In this document: positions 5,881 through 14,534 of the stretch, piece by piece
Layout of the letters: every line of letters begins with the position of its first letter
Numbering within the stretch: position 1 is the first letter of the stretch
Origin: Thermoprotei archaeon
GTDB taxonomy: Archaea; Thermoproteota; Thermoprotei; Thermofilales; B20-G17
DNA: 15,959 nt
Direction of reading: 5' to 3'
Assembly: GCA_003650785.1 (NCBI GenBank)
Contig: QMRW01000014.1
Span: forward strand, 1 to 15,959
Position numbers and translations under genes: made by a program
The notes under the pieces: generated by a model
The model's database searches: none
Seen by the model: only the letters and a program-made list of their open reading frames with translations
Told to the model about the DNA's origin: nothing

Positions 5881-8800
5881 GTGCACAGCAGGATATTAAT
5901 TACATGCATTCTAATCCTATTAATATTACTCATAGTACCAATTGTAGGCAGTACACCAACAGATCAACCTGGAAAGTATGCTACCACTGACATAGAGCAC
6001 TTAATGGAATCTCTAAATTACACCATGGTATTGGAGCATGCTAAGTACCTATCTAATTTAGGCTCCAGAGTAACAGGTTATCCGGGATTCCTAAGAGCAG
6101 CTGAGTACATAGAGGACTACTGGAGGAAGTTAGGTTTTGAAGTAAGGTTAGAAAAGTTCACAGTGACTGTTCCAATAGTTCATGAATGTAAGATACATGT
6201 CAAAACAGGAGAAAAAGAGTACATTATCAGAGCTTATCCTCTATGGCCGAACCACATAAATCCATCTCCATATACGAGTCCATCCGAAGGGGATATACTA
6301 GTGTATTGTGGTGAATGTAGACTAGAGGAGATGGATGGTATAGACTTGAAGGATAAATTCGTATTGGCAGAGTTCTTCTGTAGGTGGTACTGGAAAAATG
6401 CACTTATGTTTGGAGCTAAAGGATTTATCTTCTTAGATAAAGAATGTACACTGCTTAATACGGTACAGAAAGTTCTAAATATTCCACTAAGTGTACCGAG
6501 ACTATATGTTAAAGGTGATGATGCCGATCTATTGAGAAAACTGGCAAGTACTGGTCCTCTCAAGATATGGATTAATAGCTCAGTCTCATGGGAGAATGTA
6601 GAGGTCTCGAATATATTGTGCATAATACCGGGTACGGGGGAATATGGTGATGAAGTAATAGTGATAGGCTCTCACTATGATACATGGTCTGTAGTACCTG
6701 AACTAGCTCCAGGAGCTTATGATTCCCTAGGAATTTCCCTACTCCTAGAGATGGCTAAGTTCTTCAAAAATAATCCTCCCAAGAGATCAGTATGGCTTGT
6801 AGCTTTTGCAGGTCATTATCAGAGCCTATGGGGGGGTAGGGAATTCGTCGAGAATCACTTTAGCGAACTCGGAATGAAAATTAGGATTATGATCTCAATA
6901 GAGCTATCTGGTGATAGTGATACTGTAGCTATATACTCTCACGGTAATACCTATGGATTTGAACTAATACATACTCTACATCTTAGTTACCCCTGGTGTG
7001 ATAAAGTAGATGACTGGGTTAGAGATTTAGAAAGCGCGTTTAACGAGAAATTCAACATTATAGAGGGAATAAAGCTAACCTATCCCGCGTGGATATTGAA
7101 CTCTCCACCCCTAGAACCTATCTTAAGATGCTTTGAAGCAGAAATCTTCACTGAGGCATGTTATGGAGGAGGAATAGGAATAATAGCTACCAATAGTTTT
7201 AAAGCCTATAAGTGCACACCATTCGATACCTTCGATAAGGTGAATCTGGAGAAGCTTCGTAAACAAGTCATATCCATAGGATATCTACTATTCCAATTTG
7301 TAAATCTCTCACCACATTTACTTGGTCACGTATATCCTTCTAGAATAAGAGAAGAGTCGGGAATCATAAGTCTAGTTGTACAACTTTCTAGGTATAATAG
7401 AAGTATAGACTGGTTCTCGAACTTCACTCATCCTAATGCAATAATATTAGTGTCAATATCTGGACTTCAAAACCCTGAGCTTCAGATAGAGCTTGGAGTT
7501 GGAGTTTCTCCTGTACAACAGGCTTTCTATCAAGGTATGATAGTTCCAGGAACTATAATGGGATTACTCGTGACTAGTGAAATTGCTCCTGGTGCTAAGA
7601 TGGCTGCACAGGTAACACCTATTGGTATATCGATAATTGCTAAACCAGATGAGACTGGTAAAGTTATCATAAAAGGTGTTAAACCACGTGCAGCTGTTGA
7701 CATTCAGGCCTATATAATTGACCCTAAAACGGGCGATATCTTATATGCTACGGATAGTGGTCCATTTGGAACAACTAAGTACAGGCTAGGAAGATTAATG
7801 GGGGTTGTTGGTGCTCCCGCTGCTCAAGCTCCATGGGTTACTCCAGTAGCAGGAGGAATTCAGATGATAGGAGGAGCAGGTGCCCCTATGAGAGCATTCG
7901 CACCAGGATATCATCCTGCATTTCGCTATGTACCTGTATTCGAAGCGACTGGAATAGCGATACTTGGACTTACCGATATTGTAGAAATTACTGGAATACC
8001 CCAGATAGTAATAGAACCGTACAACTTTCTATCCCATAGCTGGCTGGTGTGGAGGGATACAGTATCGGGTACTACAGATTTTATGGCCTTTGTACCACCC
8101 GGAAGCATTATTGAAATAATACTTAGAGGAGGGGTAGGTGGTCGTATAGTAGGAGTACTAAACAATGCCAGTAGGATGTATCCTGAAGGATATGGCTATA
8201 GTATAAAATCTCACAAAACACTCATTCTAGACATGTTTGACATTGTGGAATGTACATATACTTTAACTCTACACAGAGCTAGCTCTCTAGCCGGTAGAAT
8301 GACTATGGATCCTCGATTAATGACATATCTCGAAAAGGCTAAAGAGTCCTACCGACATCTTGTTAAAGCTCTAGAAGAGAAGAAGTGGAGTTACGCATAT
8401 GGCTATGCTCTATCTACGTGGATTTTCACTCATAAGTTGTATTCATCCTCCCAAAACCTACTCTACCAAACTGCTATAACAGCTGCTATATTCCTAGGCC
8501 TCTCAATACCATTTGCCTTCCTCCTACAGAAGATAAGTACAGCTTTCACTGAGAAAAGGGAGATACTGATTGTAGTAGGGATATTAGTGGCCCTAAATGC
8601 ATTTCTCTCACTATTCCATCCTGGATACATAATATCGTCCAATGTAATGATGATAGTACTAGGAACTTGTGTCCTACTATTTGATTTATTATTCATATTC
8701 ATAGCATTAAACGAACTTAATAGCATATTTAGGGATATACGCCGTGTACTCTTAGGACCATATATGGAGACTCTTAGAACCAGTGGAACTATGGTTGCTG

Positions 8801-10530
8801 GTATATCGTTGGGTATAAGGAACATTAGGAGGAGAAAACTGAGATCTGTACTACTACTCCTATCCTTCACCTTTGTAGTCATGGCTATGACTGCTTTTAC
8901 TTCAACAGCAGTTGGCATAACTACAATTCCAATACCAGTAACTGTCAAAGAAAAAGCCTATACAGGGGTACTACTAAAGAGACCTATACCAGGACCCCGT
9001 GGCAGTCCAATACTTCCACTATCTGAACAGTTTATGTTAGGGGTAAGAGGGTTTGACTTTAAAGGTCTAGACCTCGAAATACATCCAAGAGCCTGGATAT
9101 ATCCTCTTGGTGAAGGTCTAATCATAGGGGAGAAGGTTCAGATAAAGGCACTACTAGCAGTATCACCGGAGGAAAGGGAGGTATTTAAGGATGAGTACTT
9201 AGTTGAGGGTAGATGGTTTGTTGAGGATGATATATTTAAGATAATAATTAGCGAAAGCCTGCGTAAGGCCCTATCTGAGGCTCTAAAAGAGGAAATAGAA
9301 CCCGGTTCTAGGATTACAATATGGAATCAGGAATTCATAGTCAAAGGAATAATTATGGATGAGGCTTTGATCGGAGTGGTAGATATAGATCAGAAAGATA
9401 TCCTCCCAGCCAGCCTGGAGGAGGCTCAATTGAGAGGAGTAGAGGCATACTTACCTCCACTACAAGTTATTATAGTGCCCTACAAATTCGCTATGGAGTA
9501 CTTTAATGTACATCCTAATGTGATCTCTATTAAAATACGTGGAACTCCAGAAGACATATACGAGTTTTCAGAGAACTTAGCGTTGGCACTTCCCTTCGAT
9601 CCATACTATGGCTTTAGTGTGAAAACAGCCTATGGTGAAGAAGTATATATGTCCAGTCGACTGGCAATTAGGGAACTCTATGTGATTGGTGGTGGAGAGA
9701 ATATAGTCATACCATTAATAATATCCTCACTTACATTACTCTCAGTAACTTTAGGTATGGTATATGAGAGGATCAGGGAGATAGGAATACTTAGCTCACT
9801 TGGAATCTCACCTAGTAGTATAAGGGATATCTTCATCTCAGAAGTGATGATAATGGCTTTTCTGGGGAGCTACTTAGGATATACTGCTGGTACATCTCTT
9901 ATAGGTCTACTTTGGACCTTTGGTCTCTATCCCAAGGGGTTATATCCTAATATTTCATCAACAGCAATGGTGGTAACTATGGGTATGTTCCTACTCGTAG
10001 CTGCTCTATCCACAATCTATCCCTTCAACAAGGCATCAAGACTCGTTACCCCTACTATAATGAGAAAATGGAGTCCTCCTACTAGACCCAGAGCAGGAAG
10101 ATGGAGTATACCCCTACCATTTACTGCTACCTATCACGAATCATATGGAATTTTAGAATTCCTGAGAGAATACTTTGAATTACACTCAAAGGAGAGAATG
10201 GGATTATTCACCTTAATAGAGCCTCCAAAGTATACTGAAAGTGAGGATAGAAGAGAGCTGAGTTTGAGAATGCACATTGCTCCCTTTGATCAAGGAATAT
10301 ACCAGAAATTAAGTATCTTATGTATAAGACTTAGAAAAGACCTATATCAATTCGGGGTACTAATAGAGAGAGAAATGGGAGTAGAACAGATATGGGCTAC
10401 TACAAATAGACGTCTAATGGATAGCATTAGAAAGCAGTTCCTCGTCTGGAGAAGCCTAAGTCCAGAAGAGAAAGAGATTTATGTCAGGAGGTTCAGAAGA
10501 TGGGTAAACTCGAGAGAGACACTGTCTTAA
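5881..10530 (+). CDS. Signal peptide-M28-like (degenerate) ectodomain-FtsX/MacB-type permease fusion
   Basis: 1549 residues, GTG start at 5881, required for the hydrophobic signal segment (residues 5-22). Residues about 35-480 resemble peptidase M28 with an inserted PA-like domain: GSHYD (H265, D267), GAYD281, E341 and YKCTPFDTFD (443-452). The usual catalytic Glu-Glu is replaced by H312-Y313 and the last His ligand by K444-C445, so peptidase activity is doubtful. Residues about 490-830 are beta-rich and include a Gly/Ala/Pro-rich stretch (641-685); several N-x-S/T sequons occur. Membrane segments lie at about 861-883, 895-912, 919-943 and 988-1012. An extracytoplasmic MacB-like domain (1013-1270) leads to FtsX helices (1273-1294, 1320-1345, 1361-1382) with the coupling motif YERIREIGILSSLGIS. 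A 150-residue cytoplasmic tail follows. The gene overlaps the next by 31 bp. It probably binds peptides or a related ligand outside and moves or signals inside. Confidence 0.8.
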   Translation: MHSRILITCILILLILLIVPIVGSTPTDQPGKYATTDIEHLMESLNYTMVLEHAKYLSNLGSRVTGYPGFLRAAEYIEDYWRKLGFEVRLEKFTVTVPIVHECKIHVKTGEKEYIIRAYPLWPNHINPSPYTSPSEGDILVYCGECRLEEMDGIDLKDKFVLAEFFCRWYWKNALMFGAKGFIFLDKECTLLNTVQKVLNIPLSVPRLYVKGDDADLLRKLASTGPLKIWINSSVSWENVEVSNILCIIPGTGEYGDEVIVIGSHYDTWSVVPELAPGAYDSLGISLLLEMAKFFKNNPPKRSVWLVAFAGHYQSLWGGREFVENHFSELGMKIRIMISIELSGDSDTVAIYSHGNTYGFELIHTLHLSYPWCDKVDDWVRDLESAFNEKFNIIEGIKLTYPAWILNSPPLEPILRCFEAEIFTEACYGGGIGIIATNSFKAYKCTPFDTFDKVNLEKLRKQVISIGYLLFQFVNLSPHLLGHVYPSRIREESGIISLVVQLSRYNRSIDWFSNFTHPNAIILVSISGLQNPELQIELGVGVSPVQQAFYQGMIVPGTIMGLLVTSEIAPGAKMAAQVTPIGISIIAKPDETGKVIIKGVKPRAAVDIQAYIIDPKTGDILYATDSGPFGTTKYRLGRLMGVVGAPAAQAPWVTPVAGGIQMIGGAGAPMRAFAPGYHPAFRYVPVFEATGIAILGLTDIVEITGIPQIVIEPYNFLSHSWLVWRDTVSGTTDFMAFVPPGSIIEIILRGGVGGRIVGVLNNASRMYPEGYGYSIKSHKTLILDMFDIVECTYTLTLHRASSLAGRMTMDPRLMTYLEKAKESYRHLVKALEEKKWSYAYGYALSTWIFTHKLYSSSQNLLYQTAITAAIFLGLSIPFAFLLQKISTAFTEKREILIVVGILVALNAFLSLFHPGYIISSNVMMIVLGTCVLLFDLLFIFIALNELNSIFRDIRRVLLGPYMETLRTSGTMVAGISLGIRNIRRRKLRSVLLLLSFTFVVMAMTAFTSTAVGITTIPIPVTVKEKAYTGVLLKRPIPGPRGSPILPLSEQFMLGVRGFDFKGLDLEIHPRAWIYPLGEGLIIGEKVQIKALLAVSPEEREVFKDEYLVEGRWFVEDDIFKIIISESLRKALSEALKEEIEPGSRITIWNQEFIVKGIIMDEALIGVVDIDQKDILPASLEEAQLRGVEAYLPPLQVIIVPYKFAMEYFNVHPNVISIKIRGTPEDIYEFSENLALALPFDPYYGFSVKTAYGEEVYMSSRLAIRELYVIGGGENIVIPLIISSLTLLSVTLGMVYERIREIGILSSLGISPSSIRDIFISEVMIMAFLGSYLGYTAGTSLIGLLWTFGLYPKGLYPNISSTAMVVTMGMFLLVAALSTIYPFNKASRLVTPTIMRKWSPPTRPRAGRWSIPLPFTATYHESYGILEFLREYFELHSKERMGLFTLIEPPKYTESEDRRELSLRMHIAPFDQGIYQKLSILCIRLRKDLYQFGVLIEREMGVEQIWATTNRRLMDSIRKQFLVWRSLSPEEKEIYVRRFRRWVNSRETLS
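10486..10491 (+). promoter_or_regulatory. Shine-Dalgarno AGGAGG for the overlapping transporter gene
   Basis: AGGAGG is a full anti-16S match, 8 bases before the ATG at 10500 and inside the coding region of the upstream gene. It fixes the start of the transporter and indicates translational coupling within one mRNA. It contrasts with the SD-less starts elsewhere in the window. Confidence 0.8.
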
Positions 10531-12365
10531 CATGGAGAGTAGTAGGTATACTTCTATTCATAGTCTTTGTAGTACAGCCAGCGGTGGTGTACAATTGGCT
10601 GGTTAACGGTCTATGGGGATTACCCATAGGCACTTGGATGGTCATTCTACTGTGGTGTGGATTAACTAGGTTAATAGGTGGAGAACTCACTAGAAAGGAA
10701 CTATTTACGGTTAGAATTTTTGAGAGTACTGGTATAATGTCATCAGGCTATCTCTTTGCGTATCTATTAAGGAATCAATACTTTGCTAATTCTGAAATAG
10801 CCGTAATGTTCGGTGTACAGAAGCATATTCCGGGATTCTTTGCACCACTCGGAGAAGCGGCTGAACTCTCCATGAGACTAAGAACATTCCTACTTCCAGT
10901 ATGGGTACAACCTATATTGGTAAATATATTACTTCCAATTATTGCAATACTCGCTATGGATTTGACACTGGGCCTAATATCTTATGAAATGTATGGTGTA
11001 GAGGAGAAGCTCGAGTTTCCGTACGCGAGCTGGGATGCAGCTACTATTGATGTCTTAATAGATAGAGAACCCCTAAGGTACAGAGCTCTCATACTATCTA
11101 TCTTAGCCGGTATTGTATACGCAATTATCACCTACGGATTTACTATAGTATTTGGAATTCCTATGTTCATGCCTAGGATAATTTTCGATTTAACTCATAT
11201 TGTAGAGAATATACTTCCGGGTGCATGTTTTGCCTTCTCAACGGATGCACTGATGTACGTACCAGGTCTAATATTACCATTAAAAGTTACTACGTTGCAG
11301 TTGATAGGATCTATAGGTCTCTATGTACTAGGTAATCACATAATTACCATTAAGGATATGTGGCCTCTCGAGTGTAAGTGGAAACCAGGTCAGGGAGTTC
11401 TATGGAACTTTAATAGCTCTACCCTATACTTCTGGAATAGTTTCGCTCTAGGATGGGGATTAGTAGCCTCTATATTGCCACTGACAGTACACTATAAGTC
11501 GTTCTTAAGATCTCTGAAGAGAGTAATTACCACGATCAGAATAGGAGGAGGAACTATGAAGAGTCTAATTACCATCTATGGAGTATTTACAGTTATAGTG
11601 GTCATTCTAATAAATACTCTAACCAGAGGATTTCCTATTCCAATACTCCTCTTTTTCTTAGTAGGAATGTCTTTCTTGATGACTATGTTGCAGACGCACT
11701 CAGCTGGTATCTCTGTAGGCTTTACAGTACCTTACCTTAGAGAGGCTATGATATTTTATAGTGGTTATAGAAATATAGACATCTGGTTTATCCCCGGTAA
11801 TGTTATGGTATCTCAAGGAGGTTCGAGCATAGCTCAACAATTGAGAATAGCAGATCTTCTTGGAGTGAGCAGGAGTGAGTATATTAAAGTATATGTAATG
11901 ACGATACTATTAGGATTACTAGGTAGTTTCATATCAGTATCACTCTTCTGGAGTGCTGCTGAAATACCAGGTCATGCCTATCCTTATACAATTACTGGTT
12001 GGCCTGTAGAGGCTATGAACTTCTGGATGTGGCAGGAATGGCTGTGGACAGGTTATCTCTTCAGAGAGAATTGGATAAAGCTTGGAGCCTTAATTTCAGC
12101 GATAACCTATGCTGTCGGTGAGTTTGTATTCCACTACCCCTCAATGCCAGTAGCTATGATGATAGGAATGCTACTACCACCCTACAATATCTTCGGAATG
12201 TTCGTAGGATCTCTACTTAGTAGGCTAATATCAAGGTATGTTAGAGTGTGGAGTAGAATTAAGGGCTATGTCTTTATGGGCTTTATAATAGGAGATGGCT
12301 CTGTATCAACTATAATACAGGTGATGGCTCTAATAGGTAGAGCAATCTGGTTGAAACCATACTAA
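10500..12365 (+). CDS. OPT-superfamily-like (DUF6785/DUF6784-type) polytopic transporter, first copy
   Basis: 621 residues, ATG at 10500 with a strong Shine-Dalgarno, overlapping the M28-like/FtsX gene by 31 bp. The protein is almost wholly hydrophobic, with roughly 12-14 membrane segments spread from residue 12 to the C-terminus. A cytosolic-loop motif VEEKLEFP (E168-P174) matches the E-x-ERLxFP motif of OPT-like transporters. Later segments include HYPSMPVAMMIGMLLPP, a proline-broken helix pair as in OPT proteins. OPT members import oligopeptides or metal-siderophore/chelate complexes with protons; the substrate here is inferred from the neighbouring M28-like protein. The family call rests on topology and short motifs, and sequence similarity to the second copy is low, so an uncharacterised subfamily is possible. 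Confidence 0.65.
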   Translation: MGKLERDTVLTWRVVGILLFIVFVVQPAVVYNWLVNGLWGLPIGTWMVILLWCGLTRLIGGELTRKELFTVRIFESTGIMSSGYLFAYLLRNQYFANSEIAVMFGVQKHIPGFFAPLGEAAELSMRLRTFLLPVWVQPILVNILLPIIAILAMDLTLGLISYEMYGVEEKLEFPYASWDAATIDVLIDREPLRYRALILSILAGIVYAIITYGFTIVFGIPMFMPRIIFDLTHIVENILPGACFAFSTDALMYVPGLILPLKVTTLQLIGSIGLYVLGNHIITIKDMWPLECKWKPGQGVLWNFNSSTLYFWNSFALGWGLVASILPLTVHYKSFLRSLKRVITTIRIGGGTMKSLITIYGVFTVIVVILINTLTRGFPIPILLFFLVGMSFLMTMLQTHSAGISVGFTVPYLREAMIFYSGYRNIDIWFIPGNVMVSQGGSSIAQQLRIADLLGVSRSEYIKVYVMTILLGLLGSFISVSLFWSAAEIPGHAYPYTITGWPVEAMNFWMWQEWLWTGYLFRENWIKLGALISAITYAVGEFVFHYPSMPVAMMIGMLLPPYNIFGMFVGSLLSRLISRYVRVWSRIKGYVFMGFIIGDGSVSTIIQVMALIGRAIWLKPY

Positions 12366-12412
12366 CTGTTCTTTAATTTAGATCAAAACTAGTGATTAGA
12401 TGTATTCAAAAG

Positions 12413-12431
12413 GCGTATATATACTTTACGC
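12413..12431. repeat. Short inverted repeat upstream of the second transporter
   Basis: GCGTA (12413-12417) and TACGC (12427-12431) flank a 9-nt AT-rich spacer. It sits directly upstream of the TATA box of the second transporter gene. It may be an activator site or a weak 3' hairpin of the upstream mRNA. Five base pairs is little, so chance is possible. Confidence 0.3.
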
Positions 12432-12436
12432 AAAAG

Positions 12437-12447
12437 TTTTTAAATAA
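12437..12447 (+). promoter_or_regulatory. TATA box of the second OPT-like transporter
   Basis: TTTTTAAATAA ends 20 bp before the GTG at 12468 and 29 bp before the ATG at 12477. It shows that the second transporter has its own promoter in the 102-bp gap, even if some read-through from the upstream operon occurs. Confidence 0.5.
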
Positions 12448-12467
12448 TAAGACTTACCACTCTCTGA

Positions 12468-14516
12468 GTGAAATTTATGAGTGAAGAAGCTAAAGTTGAA
12501 GTTAAGCCTAGTGTTTTAACACCCAAGATGTGGATAGCGGCTATAATAGTAGCGATCTTCATGGGATTAGTGTGTGTATGCGTTACACCCTTCGCTCCCT
12601 TCTGGGCATGGACAACGGTATTCTCTTCATTTACAGGGCCTATATTGCTACTATATATTTGGATGCTACTGGCTAAAATCTCTCCCACCTTTAAAAAGAT
12701 AAGCCCGCAACAACTCACTATACTCTATGCAGCTGCTGCTTTAGGCGTATGCTTTACGTACAGCGTCTGTCCATATGCTATACTTCACAATGCCATTACA
12801 CTTCGTCTCTGGCCCCCCATGCCTTACGCAAGACCTGAAAACCTCTCATTTATCTTTGGTCCACCTAAGGAGTATATCGAACCCATGCTAACTGGAGCTC
12901 CATGCCCATGGCATCTATGGGCTCCCACAGTGGGCTGGTGGATAGTCTACACGATCTTTTGGACACTATTCTTCGTCGGATGGTTTGCACTAGTACATGA
13001 GAGGTGGATAGAGGTAGAGAGATTACCCTTCCCATTCCTGGCTACAGTGACACTACCTGTTCAATTTATAACTGTTGAAGGTGGTGAAGAGAAAGCTGTT
13101 ATATCAACTAAATTCAAGCTATTCATGCTAGGTTCAATACTAGGATTGTTATTTATGGTACCAATAACAGGACATTACCTATATCCACCTATCCCAGATA
13201 TCTATGGATGGGCAAAATCTCCTTACCACGGCTGGTGGCACGGATGTATGAACCTAGCTAAGGTACCTGGAACCGAAGTATTCCCAGTATGGGCACACCT
13301 AGTAGTAAACCCGATGACTTGGGCATTATGCTATCTACTTCCTCTTGATATACTCTTCTCTGCATGGTTTGGTGCACTAGTCATCTTCATGATACCTTCC
13401 TACTTAGCATATCTAGCCGGTGCCTATCCAGGTCTAGAGAAAACTGGTTGGAGGCCAGGTCCACTAGGAACTTTGCCACCCTTCAAATGGTCTCCAGTAT
13501 GGATAGGAATGTACTGGGGTATTCTACTGATATGGTTCATATTGAATATAGGGTATATAAGGAAGACCTTCACTACTAAGATCACTCCAGAGGATCGCAA
13601 AAGAGCTCTACCATTTGTAGCATGTTGGACTCTAATAATACTATCAACACTAGTAATACTTGGCCTTATTGCAGTGGCTGGAGCAACTCTTATTTCAGCT
13701 ATAGCCATAGTGTTTACAATGTGGCTACAGTTCTTCTCAGGAGCTAGAGCCTACGGATATGCAGGTCTACCAGGTAATGCATGGTTCTGTCCTATAGACT
13801 GGTGGTATCTGCCATACATTGTCAAGTATACTGTGGGTATTCCTCCACGTACTATGACTCCAGAGGAGGAGAAAATTTTCGCTGCTAGAGTAGGCATGGA
13901 CTACGTCACGGCAATGAATCTAGGCAATAGGTACACTGCTAACATACTGGGTGACATAAACACACTCTATGGTGTAGCTTTCGCTATACCTACATGTTAT
14001 GCACTAGCACGTGAAACAGGTACTCATCCTCTCGATGTTACTAAGGTTATGATTGTGGCGGGCATAATCTCTGCTATTATAGGATGGACTATGGCCGTAG
14101 GTCTTGGATATGCATTAGGTGTACACAATACTCCAATGAAACGCTTCGATGCATGGTGGGGCGGTGCCTTCCTAGGTGCGAGGGGATGGACAGGAAGACC
14201 GGCTGCAGAACCTTGGCTACCATATGCTATAGCAGGAGTAATATTTGCATGCATACTTGGCTACCTAAAGATGACCTATGTTAGATGGCCTCTAGACCCG
14301 ATAGGAGTAGCTCTAGGAATAAATAACGCCGCAGCCTCATACTTTATGCCAGCACTCATCGCCTGGATACTCAAGCTTATAGTACTTAGAGTGGGAGGAA
14401 CTAAGGCGTATGAAAACTATACAGTACCTCTAGCAGCAGGTTTCGTAGTGGGCTACTTCATAATGGCAATGATGGGGCCAATCATAGGTGCCTTAAAGTT
14501 CGCAGTTGGAGCCTAA
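12468..14516 (+). CDS. OPT-superfamily-like (DUF6785/DUF6784-type) polytopic transporter, second copy
   Basis: 682 residues from GTG at 12468; ATG at 12477 (MSEEAKVEV) is an equally plausible start, three codons shorter. TATA spacing slightly favours the GTG. A short charged N-terminus leads into about 14 hydrophobic segments. Residues 179-189 read ERWIEVERLPFP, the clear OPT-like E-x-ERLPFP loop motif, followed by a polar strand (VEGGEEKAV). Near the C-terminus WPLDPIG (about 607-613) resembles the W-PLHP-G signature I associate with DUF6785/DUF6784 proteins. The protein is unusually rich in Trp and Pro in its extracellular loops. It probably imports peptides or metal chelates by proton symport. 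It differs from the first copy in sequence, suggesting separate substrates or a heteromeric pair. Confidence 0.72.
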   Translation: MKFMSEEAKVEVKPSVLTPKMWIAAIIVAIFMGLVCVCVTPFAPFWAWTTVFSSFTGPILLLYIWMLLAKISPTFKKISPQQLTILYAAAALGVCFTYSVCPYAILHNAITLRLWPPMPYARPENLSFIFGPPKEYIEPMLTGAPCPWHLWAPTVGWWIVYTIFWTLFFVGWFALVHERWIEVERLPFPFLATVTLPVQFITVEGGEEKAVISTKFKLFMLGSILGLLFMVPITGHYLYPPIPDIYGWAKSPYHGWWHGCMNLAKVPGTEVFPVWAHLVVNPMTWALCYLLPLDILFSAWFGALVIFMIPSYLAYLAGAYPGLEKTGWRPGPLGTLPPFKWSPVWIGMYWGILLIWFILNIGYIRKTFTTKITPEDRKRALPFVACWTLIILSTLVILGLIAVAGATLISAIAIVFTMWLQFFSGARAYGYAGLPGNAWFCPIDWWYLPYIVKYTVGIPPRTMTPEEEKIFAARVGMDYVTAMNLGNRYTANILGDINTLYGVAFAIPTCYALARETGTHPLDVTKVMIVAGIISAIIGWTMAVGLGYALGVHNTPMKRFDAWWGGAFLGARGWTGRPAAEPWLPYAIAGVIFACILGYLKMTYVRWPLDPIGVALGINNAAASYFMPALIAWILKLIVLRVGGTKAYENYTVPLAAGFVVGYFIMAMMGPIIGALKFAVGA

Positions 14517-14518
14517 GA

Positions 14519-14534
14519 TCTATTTTTTATTTTT
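14519..14534 (+). terminator. T-rich terminator of the second transporter, inside the fau-1 3' end
   Basis: Two T runs (T6 at 14523-14528 and T5 at 14530-14534) follow the TAA of the transporter by a few bases. Archaeal RNA polymerase often stops at such oligo-T stretches. On the other strand the same bases encode the lysine/asparagine end of FAU-1 (FKNKK). Confidence 0.45.

Noticed and set aside
8463..8948. 161-codon minus-strand frame
   Set aside because: It is antisense to the membrane segments of the M28-like/FtsX gene and arises from their biased codons.
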